Shown here: positions 1-8,247 of the stretch, piece after piece
How the letters are laid out: each line of letters starts with the position of its first letter
Numbering within the stretch: the stretch's first letter is position 1
NCBI RefSeq assembly: GCF_006715395.1
Contig: NZ_VFNC01000002.1
Coordinates: 3,720,001 to 3,784,000 of the forward strand
Origin: Streptomyces sp. SLBN-31
Lineage (GTDB): Bacteria > Actinomycetota > Actinomycetes > Streptomycetales > Streptomycetaceae
Direction of reading: 5' to 3'
DNA length: 64,000 nt
Position numbers and translations under genes: made by a program
Notes under the pieces: model-generated
The model's input: the letters and a program-made list of their open reading frames with translations, nothing else
Databases searched by the model: none
What the model was told of the DNA's origin: nothing

Positions 1-1487
1 CCCAGTTCGACGTGTTCGACTGGGGCTCGGGCATCGTCACCCTGCGCTCGACCGCCAACGGCAGGTACGTCGGCTACAACTGGTCCGGATTCGTCAACGA
101 CCAGAAGCAGCCGAACGGCTGGTATGTCCAGCAGCAGTTCAGGCTGGAGGCCCAGGACGACGGCACATACCTGCTGCGCTACGCCGGCTACGAGACCCAG
201 GAGTCCTGGTGGTCCAACCCGGTCTACCTCGGCCCGACGGGCACGGACGGCACGCTGGGGCTGGTGGCGAAGGACCAGGCCGCGCACTACGCCAAGGACG
301 TCGTCCGCAGCGGGGTCGCCGAAGCGGTGGCCGCCGTGAAGGGCCGGGACGCGGCGGTGGTCGTGGTCGGCTCCGACCCGTCGATCAACGGCCGCGAGGC
401 CCACGACCGCACCGACATGGGCCTGGCGCCCGCGCAGGAGTCCCTGGTCGAGGCAGTCCGCGCGGCCAATCCCCGCACGGTGGTGATCGTCGAGAACAGC
501 TACCCGACGACGCTCGGCTCCCTGCAGAAGCAGGTGCCCGCCCTGCTGTGGACCACCCACGCGGGCCAGGAGACCGGCAACGCCCTGGCCGACCTCCTGT
601 ACGGCGACGCGAACCCCTCGGGCCGGCTCACCCAGACCTGGTACCGGTCCGAGTCCGACCTGCCCTCGATCCTGGACTACGACATCATCAAGTCCGGCCG
701 CACCTACCAGTACTTCACGGGCCGGCCGCTCTACCCCTTCGGCTACGGGCTGTCGTACACCTCTTTCCGCTACGGCGGGTTGAGGCAGGTGAAGGGCGGC
801 TGGGAGGTCTCGGTCACCAACACGGGCAGCCGGGCCGGTGACGAGGTCGTCCAGCTCTACGTCCACCAGCGCGCCTCCCGCGACGAGCAGCCGCTGAAGC
901 AGCTGAAAGCCTTCCAACGGGTATCGCTGAAGCCGGGCGAGACCCGGACGGTACGGCTGAAGGTGCGGCGGCCGGACCTGGCGCACTGGGACGTCACCCG
1001 CTCCAAGTGGGTAGTGGAGAAGGGCACTTACGACGTCCTGGTGGGCTCCTCGTCCGCAGACCTGCCCGCCCGTTCGGCCTGGCCGGTCGCCGGCGAGACG
1101 ATCCCGCCCCGCGACCTGTCGAAGGTCACGCGCGCGGAGAACTTCGACGACTACTCCCCGGCCATCCACCTCGTCGACGAGTCCAAGGCCGGCGGTACGG
1201 CGGTGTCGGCGGCCTCCGACGGGGCGTGGCTGAAGTTCGCCGCCCCCCGACCGGGCAAGGGCGCGGGCCTGTTCAGCGCACGCGTCGCCGGCTCCGCCGG
1301 GTCGGTCGAGGTACGGCTGGGCTCGCCCACCGGGCCCCTCGCCGCGACCGCGCACTTCGCGGGCACCTCGTCGCCGTACACGTACACGACGGTGACCGCG
1401 AGGCTGTCGGCGGCGGCGAAGAGCCATGAGGACGTCTACCTGGTCCTCGGCAAGGACGTACGCCTGTCGACGTTCAGCCTGCGCTGA
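1..1487 (+). CDS. Glycoside hydrolase family 3 (beta-glucosidase/xylosidase type), 5' truncated by window
   Basis: C-terminal ~495 residues of a secreted GH3 glycosidase; the frame is open at the window edge (codons read from base 3), so the start and the N-terminal catalytic barrel lie outside. Visible in order: a beta-trefoil-like stretch with a LRSTANGRYVG motif (fascin/ricin-like, about residues 5-90) inside the alpha/beta C-terminal domain; that domain itself with VVVVGSDPS and GREAHDRTDM, where the Glu before DR matches the usual acid/base neighbourhood; GRLTQTWY and FGYGLSYTSF, typical of the family; a fibronectin-III-like domain (VTNTGSRAGDEVVQLYV); and a C-terminal jelly-roll resembling CBM6. 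It probably trims plant cell-wall oligosaccharides outside the cell. It converges with the esterase, overlapping by 14 bp. Family certain; substrate unknown. Confidence 0.85.
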   Translation, partial: QFDVFDWGSGIVTLRSTANGRYVGYNWSGFVNDQKQPNGWYVQQQFRLEAQDDGTYLLRYAGYETQESWWSNPVYLGPTGTDGTLGLVAKDQAAHYAKDVVRSGVAEAVAAVKGRDAAVVVVGSDPSINGREAHDRTDMGLAPAQESLVEAVRAANPRTVVIVENSYPTTLGSLQKQVPALLWTTHAGQETGNALADLLYGDANPSGRLTQTWYRSESDLPSILDYDIIKSGRTYQYFTGRPLYPFGYGLSYTSFRYGGLRQVKGGWEVSVTNTGSRAGDEVVQLYVHQRASRDEQPLKQLKAFQRVSLKPGETRTVRLKVRRPDLAHWDVTRSKWVVEKGTYDVLVGSSSADLPARSAWPVAGETIPPRDLSKVTRAENFDDYSPAIHLVDESKAGGTAVSAASDGAWLKFAAPRPGKGAGLFSARVAGSAGSVEVRLGSPTGPLAATAHFAGTSSPYTYTTVTARLSAAAKSHEDVYLVLGKDVRLSTFSLR

Positions 1488-2466
1488 GACCCCAGGCCTG
1501 CCCGAGCCGGTAGGCGGCGCACAGGTTCACGTCGAGGAGGTAGGCCCCGGCGGCCCCGCACTGTTCGGTGCCGCTGCCGGGGTCCACCGGCTGGCCGTGT
1601 CCCATGCCCGTGATGCTGTACGTCTCGACGGCCGTGTTCCCCGCCGGGTCCCTGAAGACCTGATGGGGGTAGCCGGCGACGGTGTCGCTGACGTCGGCGC
1701 TCTGGTCGGCGCCGTGCACGTTCGTCCACTGCTTCATCAGGTCGGTCATGTTGACCGGCTTGACGGTGTAGTCGGCGGTGCCCTGGAAAACGGTCAGCGT
1801 CGGCCAGGGTCCGGCGTACCCGGGCCGGGCGGCGCGCACCCGGTCGCCCCACTGCGCCGGGGTCTGCGTGGCGCCGACGTACATGCACACGTACGGCGAT
1901 CCGGCCGCCTGCGCGCACCCGTAGGGCAGCCCGGCGACGACCCCGCCGGCGGCGAACTTCTCCGGGTAGGCCGCCATCATCACGGCGGTCATGGCGCCGC
2001 CGGCGGACAGCCCGGTGACGTACACGCGCGAGGCGTCGCCGTCGGCATCGGCGAGTTGCCGGTCCACCATCTGCGCGACGCTCGCGGCCTCGCCCTGCCC
2101 GCGCTGGATGTCACCGGTCTGGAACCAGTCGAAGCAGGAGGAGGCGTTGTTGGCGGATGTCTGCTGCGGCAGCACCACGGAGAAGCCCCACCGGTCGGCC
2201 AGCTGGATCCAGCCGCTGCCGGTGCCGTACCCGGCGGCGTCCTGGGTGCAGCCGTGCAGGGCGACGACCACCGGGCGGCCGGCGGGCAGACCCGCGGGAA
2301 CGTACCGGAACATGCGCAGGGCCCCGGGGTTCGACCCGAAACCGGTGACCTCCTGAAGGGAAGCGGCGCGAGCCTGACCCGACGGGACCAGGGCGAACAG
2401 AGCGGTCAGGGCGATCAGCAGGGTCGCCAGGCGGGCGAGGCGGCTTGCGGCTCTGGTGTGTGTCAT
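1474..2466 (-). CDS. Secreted PHB-depolymerase-family (CE1-like) esterase
   Basis: 330-residue alpha/beta hydrolase with a clear signal peptide (basic MTHTRAASRLAR, a hydrophobic stretch, cut near GQARA-AS). The oxyanion segment VVALHGCTQDAAGYG and the nucleophile elbow YVTGLSAGGAM (Ser in GLSAG) are as in the LpqC/PHB depolymerase/feruloyl esterase group; a C-terminal GMGHGQPVDPG holds the likely catalytic His. Cysteines (SSCFDW, YGCAQ, EQCGAAG, DVNLCAAY) suggest disulfides of an exported enzyme. Likely acts on acetyl or feruloyl esters of plant polysaccharides or short polyesters. Its partner downstream is a convergent GH3 glycosidase, which fits a biomass-degradation pair. No clear Shine-Dalgarno precedes the ATG; the start is chosen from the signal peptide. 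Confidence 0.85.
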   Translation of the reverse strand: MTHTRAASRLARLATLLIALTALFALVPSGQARAASLQEVTGFGSNPGALRMFRYVPAGLPAGRPVVVALHGCTQDAAGYGTGSGWIQLADRWGFSVVLPQQTSANNASSCFDWFQTGDIQRGQGEAASVAQMVDRQLADADGDASRVYVTGLSAGGAMTAVMMAAYPEKFAAGGVVAGLPYGCAQAAGSPYVCMYVGATQTPAQWGDRVRAARPGYAGPWPTLTVFQGTADYTVKPVNMTDLMKQWTNVHGADQSADVSDTVAGYPHQVFRDPAGNTAVETYSITGMGHGQPVDPGSGTEQCGAAGAYLLDVNLCAAYRLGQAWGLSAG

Positions 2467-2528
2467 GGGGAGGGACCGTAGAAGCGTGAACCAGACGCCG
2501 ATATGGAGCCGGACCCCATAAACACACC

Positions 2529-2561
2529 GAGGGCCCGGTGGTCTGAGACCACCGGGCCCTC
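2529..2561 (-). terminator. Perfect hairpin terminator after tmRNA
   Basis: 15-bp perfect inverted repeat (arms 2529-2543 and 2547-2561, loop TGA), 10 bases beyond the tmRNA 3' end. On the minus strand it is followed by a short T-containing stretch. It separates tmRNA from the esterase. Confidence 0.8.
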
Positions 2562-2571
2562 ACATGAGGAG

Positions 2572-2963
2572 TGGAGATGGCGGGAATCGAACCCGCGTCC
2601 AACGGTGCGGAACCAGGGCTTCTCCGTGTGCAGTTCGCTGCGATTTTCTCGGCCCCGGCGATCACGCGAACAAGTCGCCGACGGGCCCAGTCACTGTTTG
2701 ATTTCCCTCTTCACCCCGTGACCGGGATCAAGGTTTAGTCCCCTAGCTGATGCCAGGATCCGGGTCGGGAACACCCCCGGGCTGACACTCCCATCAAGGA
2801 GCTATTCGATCACTACCTGATCAGGCAGCGAGAGCGAAAAGCTCGGGAGAATCGCTCTTGGAATTGGCGATTATTTGTTTCGGCCTGTGGTTTACGAGAT
2901 CATGGCCGCTTCCTCGACACGCTTCCCCTGCTTCGACAGCCGCTGTCGAAACCGATCATCCCC
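2572..2963 (-). ncRNA. ssrA: tmRNA (trans-translation RNA)
   Basis: One-piece tmRNA of 392 nt, 3' CCA not encoded. The 5' end reads GGGGATGATCGGTTTCGACA and pairs with the 3' acceptor strand CATCTCC-A (seven pairs, one G-U); the T arm GGTTCGATTCCCGCC precedes it. The tag reading frame on the minus strand (2868 down to 2821) encodes ANSKSDSPELFALAA then TGA, ending in the ALAA degron recognised by ClpXP-type proteases. The RNA is charged with alanine, enters stalled ribosomes with SmpB and tags incomplete proteins. smpB lies just upstream on the same strand, the usual actinobacterial arrangement. A TAGGAT box at 3016-3011 could be the -10 of its own promoter; an imperfect hairpin (2984-3003) would sit in the precursor leader or end smpB transcription. 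Confidence 0.95.
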
Positions 2964-3056
2964 ATGTTGTGTTTTCAATGCTCACACCGGGTTCAGCCGG
3001 TGTTGGTGCCATCCTACAGAACCAACGCGGCACGATGCCACCGTATTCCCGCGAGG

Positions 3057-3611
3057 TCAGGCGCCCCGCTGCTTGCGCTTCGCCGCCGCGATGGCGCGGT
3101 CCGACTCCCGCCGGTCCTGCTTCTCCCTCAGCGTCTGGCGCTTGTCGTACTCCTTCTTGCCTCGCGCCAGCGCGATCTCGGCCTTCGCCCGGCCGTCCTT
3201 GAAGTACAGGGCCAGCGGCACGACGGTGTGACCGGTCTCCTCCGCCTTGACGGCCAGCTTGTCGATCTCCTCGCGGTGCAGCAGCAGCTTGCGCTTGCGG
3301 CGCGCGGAGTGGTTGGTCCAGGTGCCCTGGGCGTACTCGGGGATGTGGGCGTTGTGCAGCCACGCCTCACCCCCGTCGATCTGGACGAAGCCGTCGACCA
3401 GCGAGGCGCGGCCCTGGCGCAGCGACTTGACCTCGGTGCCGGTCAGGACGAGCCCGGCCTCGTAGACGTCGATGATCGCGTAGTCGTGCCGGGCCTTCTT
3501 GTTCTGCGCGACCAGCTTGCGCTTGCCGCCCTTCTCGCCGTCCTTGGCCTTGCCGGCGCCCCCGCCCTGCTTGGGCTGGGCCTCCTTGGGTACGTACATT
3601 CCCTTGCTCAT
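3057..3611 (-). CDS. smpB: SsrA-binding protein SmpB
   Basis: Partner of tmRNA: binds the tRNA-like domain and places it in the ribosomal A site. The conserved fold begins at [15 protein letters not shown] and runs through [35 protein letters not shown] and [12 protein letters not shown] to the basic C-terminal tail ([18 protein letters not shown]...) that contacts the decoding channel. A Lys/Gly-rich extension of about 35 residues precedes the core. The start was taken at ATG 3611 (MSKGMYV); ATG 3623 and 3599 are alternatives and none has a strong Shine-Dalgarno. It lies 45 bp downstream of the S41 protease and 93 bp upstream of ssrA. Confidence 0.96.
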   Translation of the reverse strand: MSKGMYVPKEAQPKQGGGAGKAKDGEKGGKRKLVAQNKKARHDYAIIDVYEAGLVLTGTEVKSLRQGRASLVDGFVQIDGGEAWLHNAHIPEYAQGTWTNHSARRKRKLLLHREEIDKLAVKAEETGHTVVPLALYFKDGRAKAEIALARGKKEYDKRQTLREKQDRRESDRAIAAAKRKQRGA

Positions 3612-3656
3612 AGTGCCGTCCATTTTCGCACTACGCAGGGGGGCCGGGGCCAGTCC

Positions 3657-4838
3657 TTAATCGGCGTCGCCGAGGCCGCTGAGCACGGTCTGCGCCCGCT
3701 CGACGGCGAGCGGCCCATCCGCCCGGTCCACTTCCAGGTCGGGGGTGATGCCGTGGCCGTCGACGCTGCGCCCGGAGGGGGTGCGGTAGTGGCCCACGGT
3801 CAGTTCGGCGACGGAACCGCCGGGGAGCTTGCTCGGCATCTGGACCGAGCCCTTGCCGAAGGTGCGGGAGCCCACGACGACCGCGCGGCCGCGGTCCTGC
3901 AGGGCCCCGGTGAGCATCTCGGCCGCGCTCATCGTGCCGCCGTCGACGAGCGCGACCAGCGGTCTGGCGGTGTCCCCGCCGGCCTCGGCGTGCAGGACGC
4001 GCTGCTCGCCGTCGACGTCGTACGTGGCGACGAGGCCGCCGTCGAGGAAGGCGGAGGCGGTGGTGACGGCCTCGGTGACCAGGCCCCCGGAGTTGCCGCG
4101 CAGGTCGAGGATGACGCCGGTGTCGGCGGCGGCCCGGCGCACGGCGGTGCGCACGAGGTCGCCGGAGCCCTTGGTGAACGCGGCGATCTTGATGACGGTG
4201 ACGCCGCCGGGGAGCTTTTGGACGGTGACCGAGTCGGTGGACAGGCGGGCCCGCCGCAGCGTCTGCGTCCACGCGCGCGTGCCCCGCTCCAGGCCGAGCC
4301 GGACCGCCGTGCCGGCGGGGGCGTCGGTGGGGTCGCCGCGCAGTAAGGAGACGACCTCGGTGACGGGCTGCCCGTCGACGTCCCGGCCGTCGATGCTGCG
4401 CAGCCGGTCGCCCTTGTGGATCCCGGCGTCGGCCGCGGGGGATCCGGAGGCGACCTTGGTGACCGCGATCCGGCCGTCGCGCTCGCGCCGCGCCCACAGG
4501 CCGACGCCGGTGTACTGGCCGTCGAGCGCCTCCTGGAACTCCTCGTACTCGCCCTGGGAGTAGACGGCGCCCCAGCGGTCCCCGCTGCGGCTGACGGCGC
4601 GCTCGGCGGCCTCCATGGGGGACTTGCCGTCGGCCAGGGCCTCCTCGGCCGCCCTGGTGACGTCCTCGTGGTGCCCGGCCGGAACGGCCGAACGGGCCTG
4701 TCCCGCAGCGGCTTTCGGGTCGAGGTCCGGGAAGGAGCCGGTCGCCGCGCCGGCGACGAGGACACCGGTGAACAGCAATGTCAGGGCGGCCCCGCGGCGG
4801 CCGCGGCGGGGCTGGCAGAACAGGTCACGACCTGACAT
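3657..4838 (-). CDS. Membrane-anchored PDZ/S41 C-terminal processing peptidase
   Basis: 393 residues. An N-terminal basic segment and hydrophobic helix (about 18-34) export or anchor it. A short conserved region (EYEEFQEALDGQYTGVGLW), a PDZ domain (about 110-190) and the S41 protease domain follow. The catalytic pair is visible: Ser304 in GGTMSAAEM and Lys329 in RTFGKGSVQ, 25 residues apart as expected for CtpA-type proteases. It should cut C-terminal ends of exported proteins. It sits between ftsEX and smpB; a hairpin upstream (4863-4894) suggests its own transcription, while smpB follows after 45 bp and may be co-transcribed. Target unknown. Confidence 0.9.
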   Translation of the reverse strand: MSGRDLFCQPRRGRRGAALTLLFTGVLVAGAATGSFPDLDPKAAAGQARSAVPAGHHEDVTRAAEEALADGKSPMEAAERAVSRSGDRWGAVYSQGEYEEFQEALDGQYTGVGLWARRERDGRIAVTKVASGSPAADAGIHKGDRLRSIDGRDVDGQPVTEVVSLLRGDPTDAPAGTAVRLGLERGTRAWTQTLRRARLSTDSVTVQKLPGGVTVIKIAAFTKGSGDLVRTAVRRAAADTGVILDLRGNSGGLVTEAVTTASAFLDGGLVATYDVDGEQRVLHAEAGGDTARPLVALVDGGTMSAAEMLTGALQDRGRAVVVGSRTFGKGSVQMPSKLPGGSVAELTVGHYRTPSGRSVDGHGITPDLEVDRADGPLAVERAQTVLSGLGDAD

Positions 4839-4862
4839 GCCGGTGAGTCTAGGACAACGAGA

Positions 4863-4894
4863 AGGGCCGTACGGCGTCTTGCCCGTACGGCCCT
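4863..4894 (-). terminator. Hairpin terminator after ftsX
   Basis: 12-bp inverted repeat (arms 4863-4874 and 4883-4894, 8-nt loop) immediately beyond the ftsX stop on the minus strand. It likely ends the ftsE-ftsX transcript before the protease gene. Confidence 0.7.
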
Positions 4895-4905
4895 CTTGGC
4901 ATGCG

Positions 4906-5823
4906 TCACACCTTCAGGTACTTGCGCAGCGCGAAGAACGCCGCCATCGCGGGCATCAGCAGACTCGTGGCGAGGATGAGCGGCAGCTTGGTCAGCACGG
5001 CGTCCCAGCCGATGAAGTTGATCAGGTTCAGCTTGTGGGACAGGTCGAGGCCGTGGTCGATGATGAAGTACCGGGCGATCACCAGGAAGCCGCACGCGAC
5101 CGTCCCGCCGATGAGCCCGGCGACCGCGGCCTCCATGATGAACGGCGCCTGGATGTAGAAGCCCGAGGCACCGACCAGGCGCATGATCCCGGTCTCGCGC
5201 CGCCGGCTGAACGCGGACACCCGCACGGTGTTGACGATCAGCATCAGCGCCACGACGAGCATGAGCGCCATGATCGCGCGCGCGGCCCAGTTCATGCCGT
5301 TGAGCAGCCCGAAGAGGTTGTCGAGGATGCCCTTCTGGTCCTGCACGGACTGCACGCCGTCCCGCCCGTCGAAGGCGGTGGCGATGACCTGGTACTTCTG
5401 CGGGTCCTTCAGCTTGATCCGGTACGACTCCTGCATCTGGTCCGGCGTGAGGGAGCTGGCCAGCGGGGAGTCGCCGAACTGCTGCTTGTAGTGCTTGTAG
5501 GCGTCGTCCTGCGACTCGTAGGTCACCTTCTGGACGACGCCCATCTTGTCCAGGTCGGCGAGGATCGACTTCTTCTGGTCCTCGGTGACCGCGCCCTTGG
5601 CGCAGTTGGGGTCCGACTCCGCGTCGCTCTTGTTGCAGAGGAAGATCGAGACGTTGACCTTGTCGTACCAGTAGCCCTTCATGGTGTTGACCTGGTCACT
5701 CATCAGGAGCGACCCACCGAAGAGCGCCAGGGACAGGGCGACGGAGACGACGACGGCGAACGTCATCGTCAGGTTGCGGCGGAGACCGACACCGATCTCG
5801 GACAGTACGAACTGGGCGCGCAT
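4906..5823 (-). CDS. ftsX: Cell division ABC-type protein FtsX
   Basis: 305-residue FtsX: a cytoplasmic N terminus (RAQFVLSEIGVGLRRN), TM1 (TFAVVVSVALSLALFGGSLLM), a large extracytoplasmic loop (about 45-175) with a DQVNTMKGYWYDKVNVSIFLC start, then three TM helices (MNWAARAIMALMLVVALMLIV, the IMEAAVAGLIGGTVACGFLVIARY region and LPLILATSLLMPAMAAFFALR). FtsX with FtsE relays ATP binding to peptidoglycan hydrolases outside the membrane. The external loop has two cysteines (Cys in FLC and NCAKG) that could pair. It lies 42 bp downstream of ftsE in the same operon. No hydrolase partner is adjacent. Confidence 0.96.
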   Translation of the reverse strand: MRAQFVLSEIGVGLRRNLTMTFAVVVSVALSLALFGGSLLMSDQVNTMKGYWYDKVNVSIFLCNKSDAESDPNCAKGAVTEDQKKSILADLDKMGVVQKVTYESQDDAYKHYKQQFGDSPLASSLTPDQMQESYRIKLKDPQKYQVIATAFDGRDGVQSVQDQKGILDNLFGLLNGMNWAARAIMALMLVVALMLIVNTVRVSAFSRRRETGIMRLVGASGFYIQAPFIMEAAVAGLIGGTVACGFLVIARYFIIDHGLDLSHKLNLINFIGWDAVLTKLPLILATSLLMPAMAAFFALRKYLKV

Positions 5824-5865
5824 GGCGTGTTGTTCAGGCCTTTCCGTGGACAGTCGTCAGATGCG

Positions 5866-6555
5866 TCAGTGCTGGTAGCCGTAGACGCCGCGGGCCTGGT
5901 CGCGGACGAGGCGGCCCTTCTCCAGCTCGATGACGCGCTTGCGCATCTGGTCCACGATGTTCTGGTCGTGCGTGGCCATGACCACCGTCGTACCGGTGCG
6001 GTTGATCCGGTCGAGCAGCTTCATGATGCCGACGGAGGTCTGCGGGTCGAGGTTGCCGGTGGGCTCGTCGGCGATGAGCAGCTTGGGCCGGTTGACGAAG
6101 GCGCGCGCGATGGCCACACGCTGCTGCTCACCACCGGACAGCTCGCCGGGCATCCGGTCCTCCTTGCCGCCCAGCCCGACGAGGTCGAGCACCTGCGGCA
6201 CGGACTTGCGGATCTCGCCCTTCGACTTGCCGATGACCTCCTGCGCGAAGGCGACGTTCTCCGCCACCGTCTTGTTCGGCAGGAGCCGGAAGTCCTGGAA
6301 CACCGTCCCCAACTGGCGCCGCATCTGCGGCACCTTCCAGTTGGAGAGGCGCGCGAGGTCCTTGCCCAGGACGTGCACCTGACCGTGGCTGCACCGCTCC
6401 TCGCGGAGGATCAGTCGCAGGAAGGTGGACTTACCGGAGCCCGAGGACCCCACGAGGAACACGAACTCGCCCTTCTCCACTTCCAGGGACACATCCCTGA
6501 GTGCGGGGCGGGTCTGCTTGGGGTAGACCTTGGAGACGTTGTCGAATCGGATCAC
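5866..6555 (-). CDS. ftsE: Cell division ATP-binding protein FtsE
   Basis: ATPase partner of FtsX, 229 residues, the family's normal length. Walker [10 protein letters not shown] (36-44), Q-loop in [11 protein letters not shown], signature LSGGEQQR, Walker [14 protein letters not shown] and the switch His in [14 protein letters not shown] are all intact. The GTG at 6555 ([11 protein letters not shown]) was chosen because homologues begin there; an in-frame extension to 6714 lacks family similarity. The upstream region to 6806 holds the promoter of the ftsEX operon and that of the divergent zinc-ribbon gene. Confidence 0.96.
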   Translation of the reverse strand: MIRFDNVSKVYPKQTRPALRDVSLEVEKGEFVFLVGSSGSGKSTFLRLILREERCSHGQVHVLGKDLARLSNWKVPQMRRQLGTVFQDFRLLPNKTVAENVAFAQEVIGKSKGEIRKSVPQVLDLVGLGGKEDRMPGELSGGEQQRVAIARAFVNRPKLLIADEPTGNLDPQTSVGIMKLLDRINRTGTTVVMATHDQNIVDQMRKRVIELEKGRLVRDQARGVYGYQH

Positions 6556-6806
6556 GGATGCACCACGGGTAGCCGGGGGTAGATGAGCGTGACCATACGC
6601 GAGTCCGGTGTGCGACCGCAGGCCCAGACGTGGGTTGGGTACCGGATGCGTCTTTTGTGCCTCGAAGGCGACGAGACGAACAGCACGCACCCTATGAGAG
6701 CGACCCCCGCGCACCCTCCCGAGGAACCTGGCACAGTAGAGAAGGGAACGTTCGTCGACCTCCGAGCGTTCTCCCAGTGAAACCGTTGGTCTAGGAGGGC
6801 GAGCGC

Positions 6807-6998
6807 ATGACGTACGACCGACTGGTGTGCGCTAACTGCGCGGCGCCCGTGAGCGAGGGCCGGTGCCCCGTGTGCCGCGCGAACCGCGAGCGGCTGCAGC
6901 AGGAGAACTTCTTCGCGGGTCTGAACCCCATGGCGCTGATCGCGCTGCTGGCGGTGCTCATCGCCACCGTCGCGCTGCTGGCCCACCAGACCGCGTAA
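6807..6998 (+). CDS. Small zinc-ribbon, tail-anchored membrane protein
   Basis: 63 residues preceded by an ideal Shine-Dalgarno (TAGGAGGG, 8 nt before the ATG). Two CxxC knuckles (CANC and CPVC, residues about 8-22) would bind one zinc; a basic linker ([13 protein letters not shown]) leads to one C-terminal TM helix ([20 protein letters not shown]). The protein would sit in the membrane with a cytoplasmic zinc ribbon. It is divergent from ftsE, and a strong bidirectional terminator follows. I recognise it as a conserved Streptomyces-type hypothetical but know no function; a role in membrane-associated protein contacts is only inference. Confidence 0.8.
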   Translation: MTYDRLVCANCAAPVSEGRCPVCRANRERLQQENFFAGLNPMALIALLAVLIATVALLAHQTA

Positions 6999-7024
6999 CG
7001 GCCGTACAGGGGCGCCAGGACGCC

Positions 7025-7061
7025 CGAAGGGCCCGGAGCGAGGCACGCTCCGGGCCCTTCG
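7025..7061. terminator. Bidirectional 16-bp hairpin terminator
   Basis: Perfect 16-bp stem (7025-7040 with 7046-7061) and a 5-nt loop, between the convergent zinc-ribbon gene and the LAETG surface protein gene. Confidence 0.85.
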
Positions 7062-7102
7062 TCGTACGTCGTCGCACACGGTGTGCGTGCGGACGGCTAC
7101 CG

Positions 7103-7960
7103 TCAGGCAGCCGCACCGCCACGGCCGCCCACGAGACGCGGCAGCAGGCGGAAGCCGATGCCACCGGCGATCATCGTGGCCGCGCCGACCAGCAGGAACG
7201 CGGTCTGGCCGGCACCGGTCTCGGCGAGCTGACCACCGCTGCCCTGGGCCGAGGCGTTGGTCGAGCTGCCGGTGTCGGTGAGGGCCGAGGAGCCCTCCTC
7301 CTGGGTGGAGTCGTTGGAGCCGCCGTTGGGGTCGGTGTCGTTGCCGCCCGTGGAGCTGCTGCCGCCACCGGTGGAGCCGGAGCCGCCCGAGTCGCCGGAG
7401 CCACCCGAGTTGCCGCTGCCGCCGGAGTTGCCCGAGCCGCCCGAGTTGCCCGAGCCGCCGTTGTCGCCGGAGCCGCCGGAGTTGCCGCTGCCGCCGTTGT
7501 CGCCGGAGCCGCCGTTGTCACCGCTGCCGCCGTTGTCGCCGCCGCCGGAGCTGTCGCCGCCGGTCGAGTCGCCGCCGCCGATGACACCGCCGATGGAGAC
7601 ATCGCCGCCGACCGTGGCGCCGCCGTCGGTGGTGGAGCCGCCGTCGGTGGTGGAACCCCCGTCAGTGGTGGAACCGCCGTCGGTGGTGGAGCCACCATCG
7701 GTGGTGCCGCCGTCGGTGGTGGTACCACCGTCGCTGGAGCCGCCGTCGGTGGAACCACCATCGGTGGAGCCACCGATCACGCCGACGGTGGCACCGCCGT
7801 CGCTGGTACCACCGTCGGTGGAGCCGCCGTCGGTGCCGACGTTCACGCCGACACCGATGTCCAGGGCCGAAGCGGCGCCTGCGGCGGTCAGCGATGCACC
7901 CGCGGCGATCACGGCGCCCGCGGCTATCCGCGCGACGCGGATCCGCGTCTTCTTCGTCAT
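7103..7960 (-). CDS. Low-complexity LAETG sortase-anchored surface protein
   Basis: 285 residues: a signal peptide (KKTRIRVARIAAGAVIAAGASLTAAGAASA), then about 180 residues made almost only of Gly, Ser, Thr, Asp and Asn in six-residue units (STTDGG, then GGSGDN/GGSGNS), then a C-terminal sorting signal: QLAETGAGQ, a hydrophobic helix (FLLVGAATMIAGGIGF) and a basic tail. LAxTG is the motif of Streptomyces class E sortases, so the protein should be covalently fixed to the wall with a flexible stalk-like body. There is no globular domain and no sortase gene in this window. A GGGGG purine run lies upstream of the ATG. Function unknown; a spacer or hydrophilic coat is plausible. Confidence 0.85.
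   Translation of the reverse strand: MTKKTRIRVARIAAGAVIAAGASLTAAGAASALDIGVGVNVGTDGGSTDGGTSDGGATVGVIGGSTDGGSTDGGSSDGGTTTDGGTTDGGSTTDGGSTTDGGSTTDGGSTTDGGATVGGDVSIGGVIGGGDSTGGDSSGGGDNGGSGDNGGSGDNGGSGNSGGSGDNGGSGNSGGSGNSGGSGNSGGSGDSGGSGSTGGGSSSTGGNDTDPNGGSNDSTQEEGSSALTDTGSSTNASAQGSGGQLAETGAGQTAFLLVGAATMIAGGIGFRLLPRLVGGRGGAAA
7370..7850 (-). repeat. Two arrays of degenerate 18-bp coding repeats
   Basis: Inside the LAETG protein gene. About ten units encode GGSG-plus-two residues (about 7370-7543) and a second array encodes STTDGG units (about 7617-7740), with looser copies to about 7850. Such arrays change length easily by slippage. Confidence 0.7.
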
Positions 7961-8194
7961 ATGTGTGCTACCCCCAGTAGCTGATCGTCAGTAGGGCGGC
8001 GCTCGGGGCCGTGATCGACGGAGACAGCTACGAAGCCCCCCGGTTCACATGCGCCCCAGAGATACGCATGCCACGCTTTACCCTTCCGATTTTTCAAAGC
8101 AACGTCAAGGCCATTGCGTGCGCAATGTCCACTTGCGTCTCGTTTACAGGGAGTTGGAACCTGTGAGTGTGATGTAAAACCCAGACAAACGACC

Positions 8195-8219
8195 AACTGC
8201 CGCCCCAGGGGCGGCAGTT
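8195..8219 (-). terminator. Hairpin terminator after prfB
   Basis: Arms 8195-8205 and 8209-8219 (11 bp, tight loop) downstream of the prfB stop; on the minus strand T-rich sequence (TTTGTCTGGGTTTT) follows within about ten bases, as in an intrinsic terminator. The rest of 7961-8247 contains the promoter side of the LAETG gene; I see no gene in it. Confidence 0.75.
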
Positions 8220-8247
8220 ACCAAGTCGACAAATGCACTCGGGCAGG

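Noticed and set aside
2984..3003. Terminator of smpB between smpB and tmRNA
   Set aside because: Stem of only 7 bp without T tract and lying just downstream of a possible tmRNA -10; could equally be the precursor leader, so not called.
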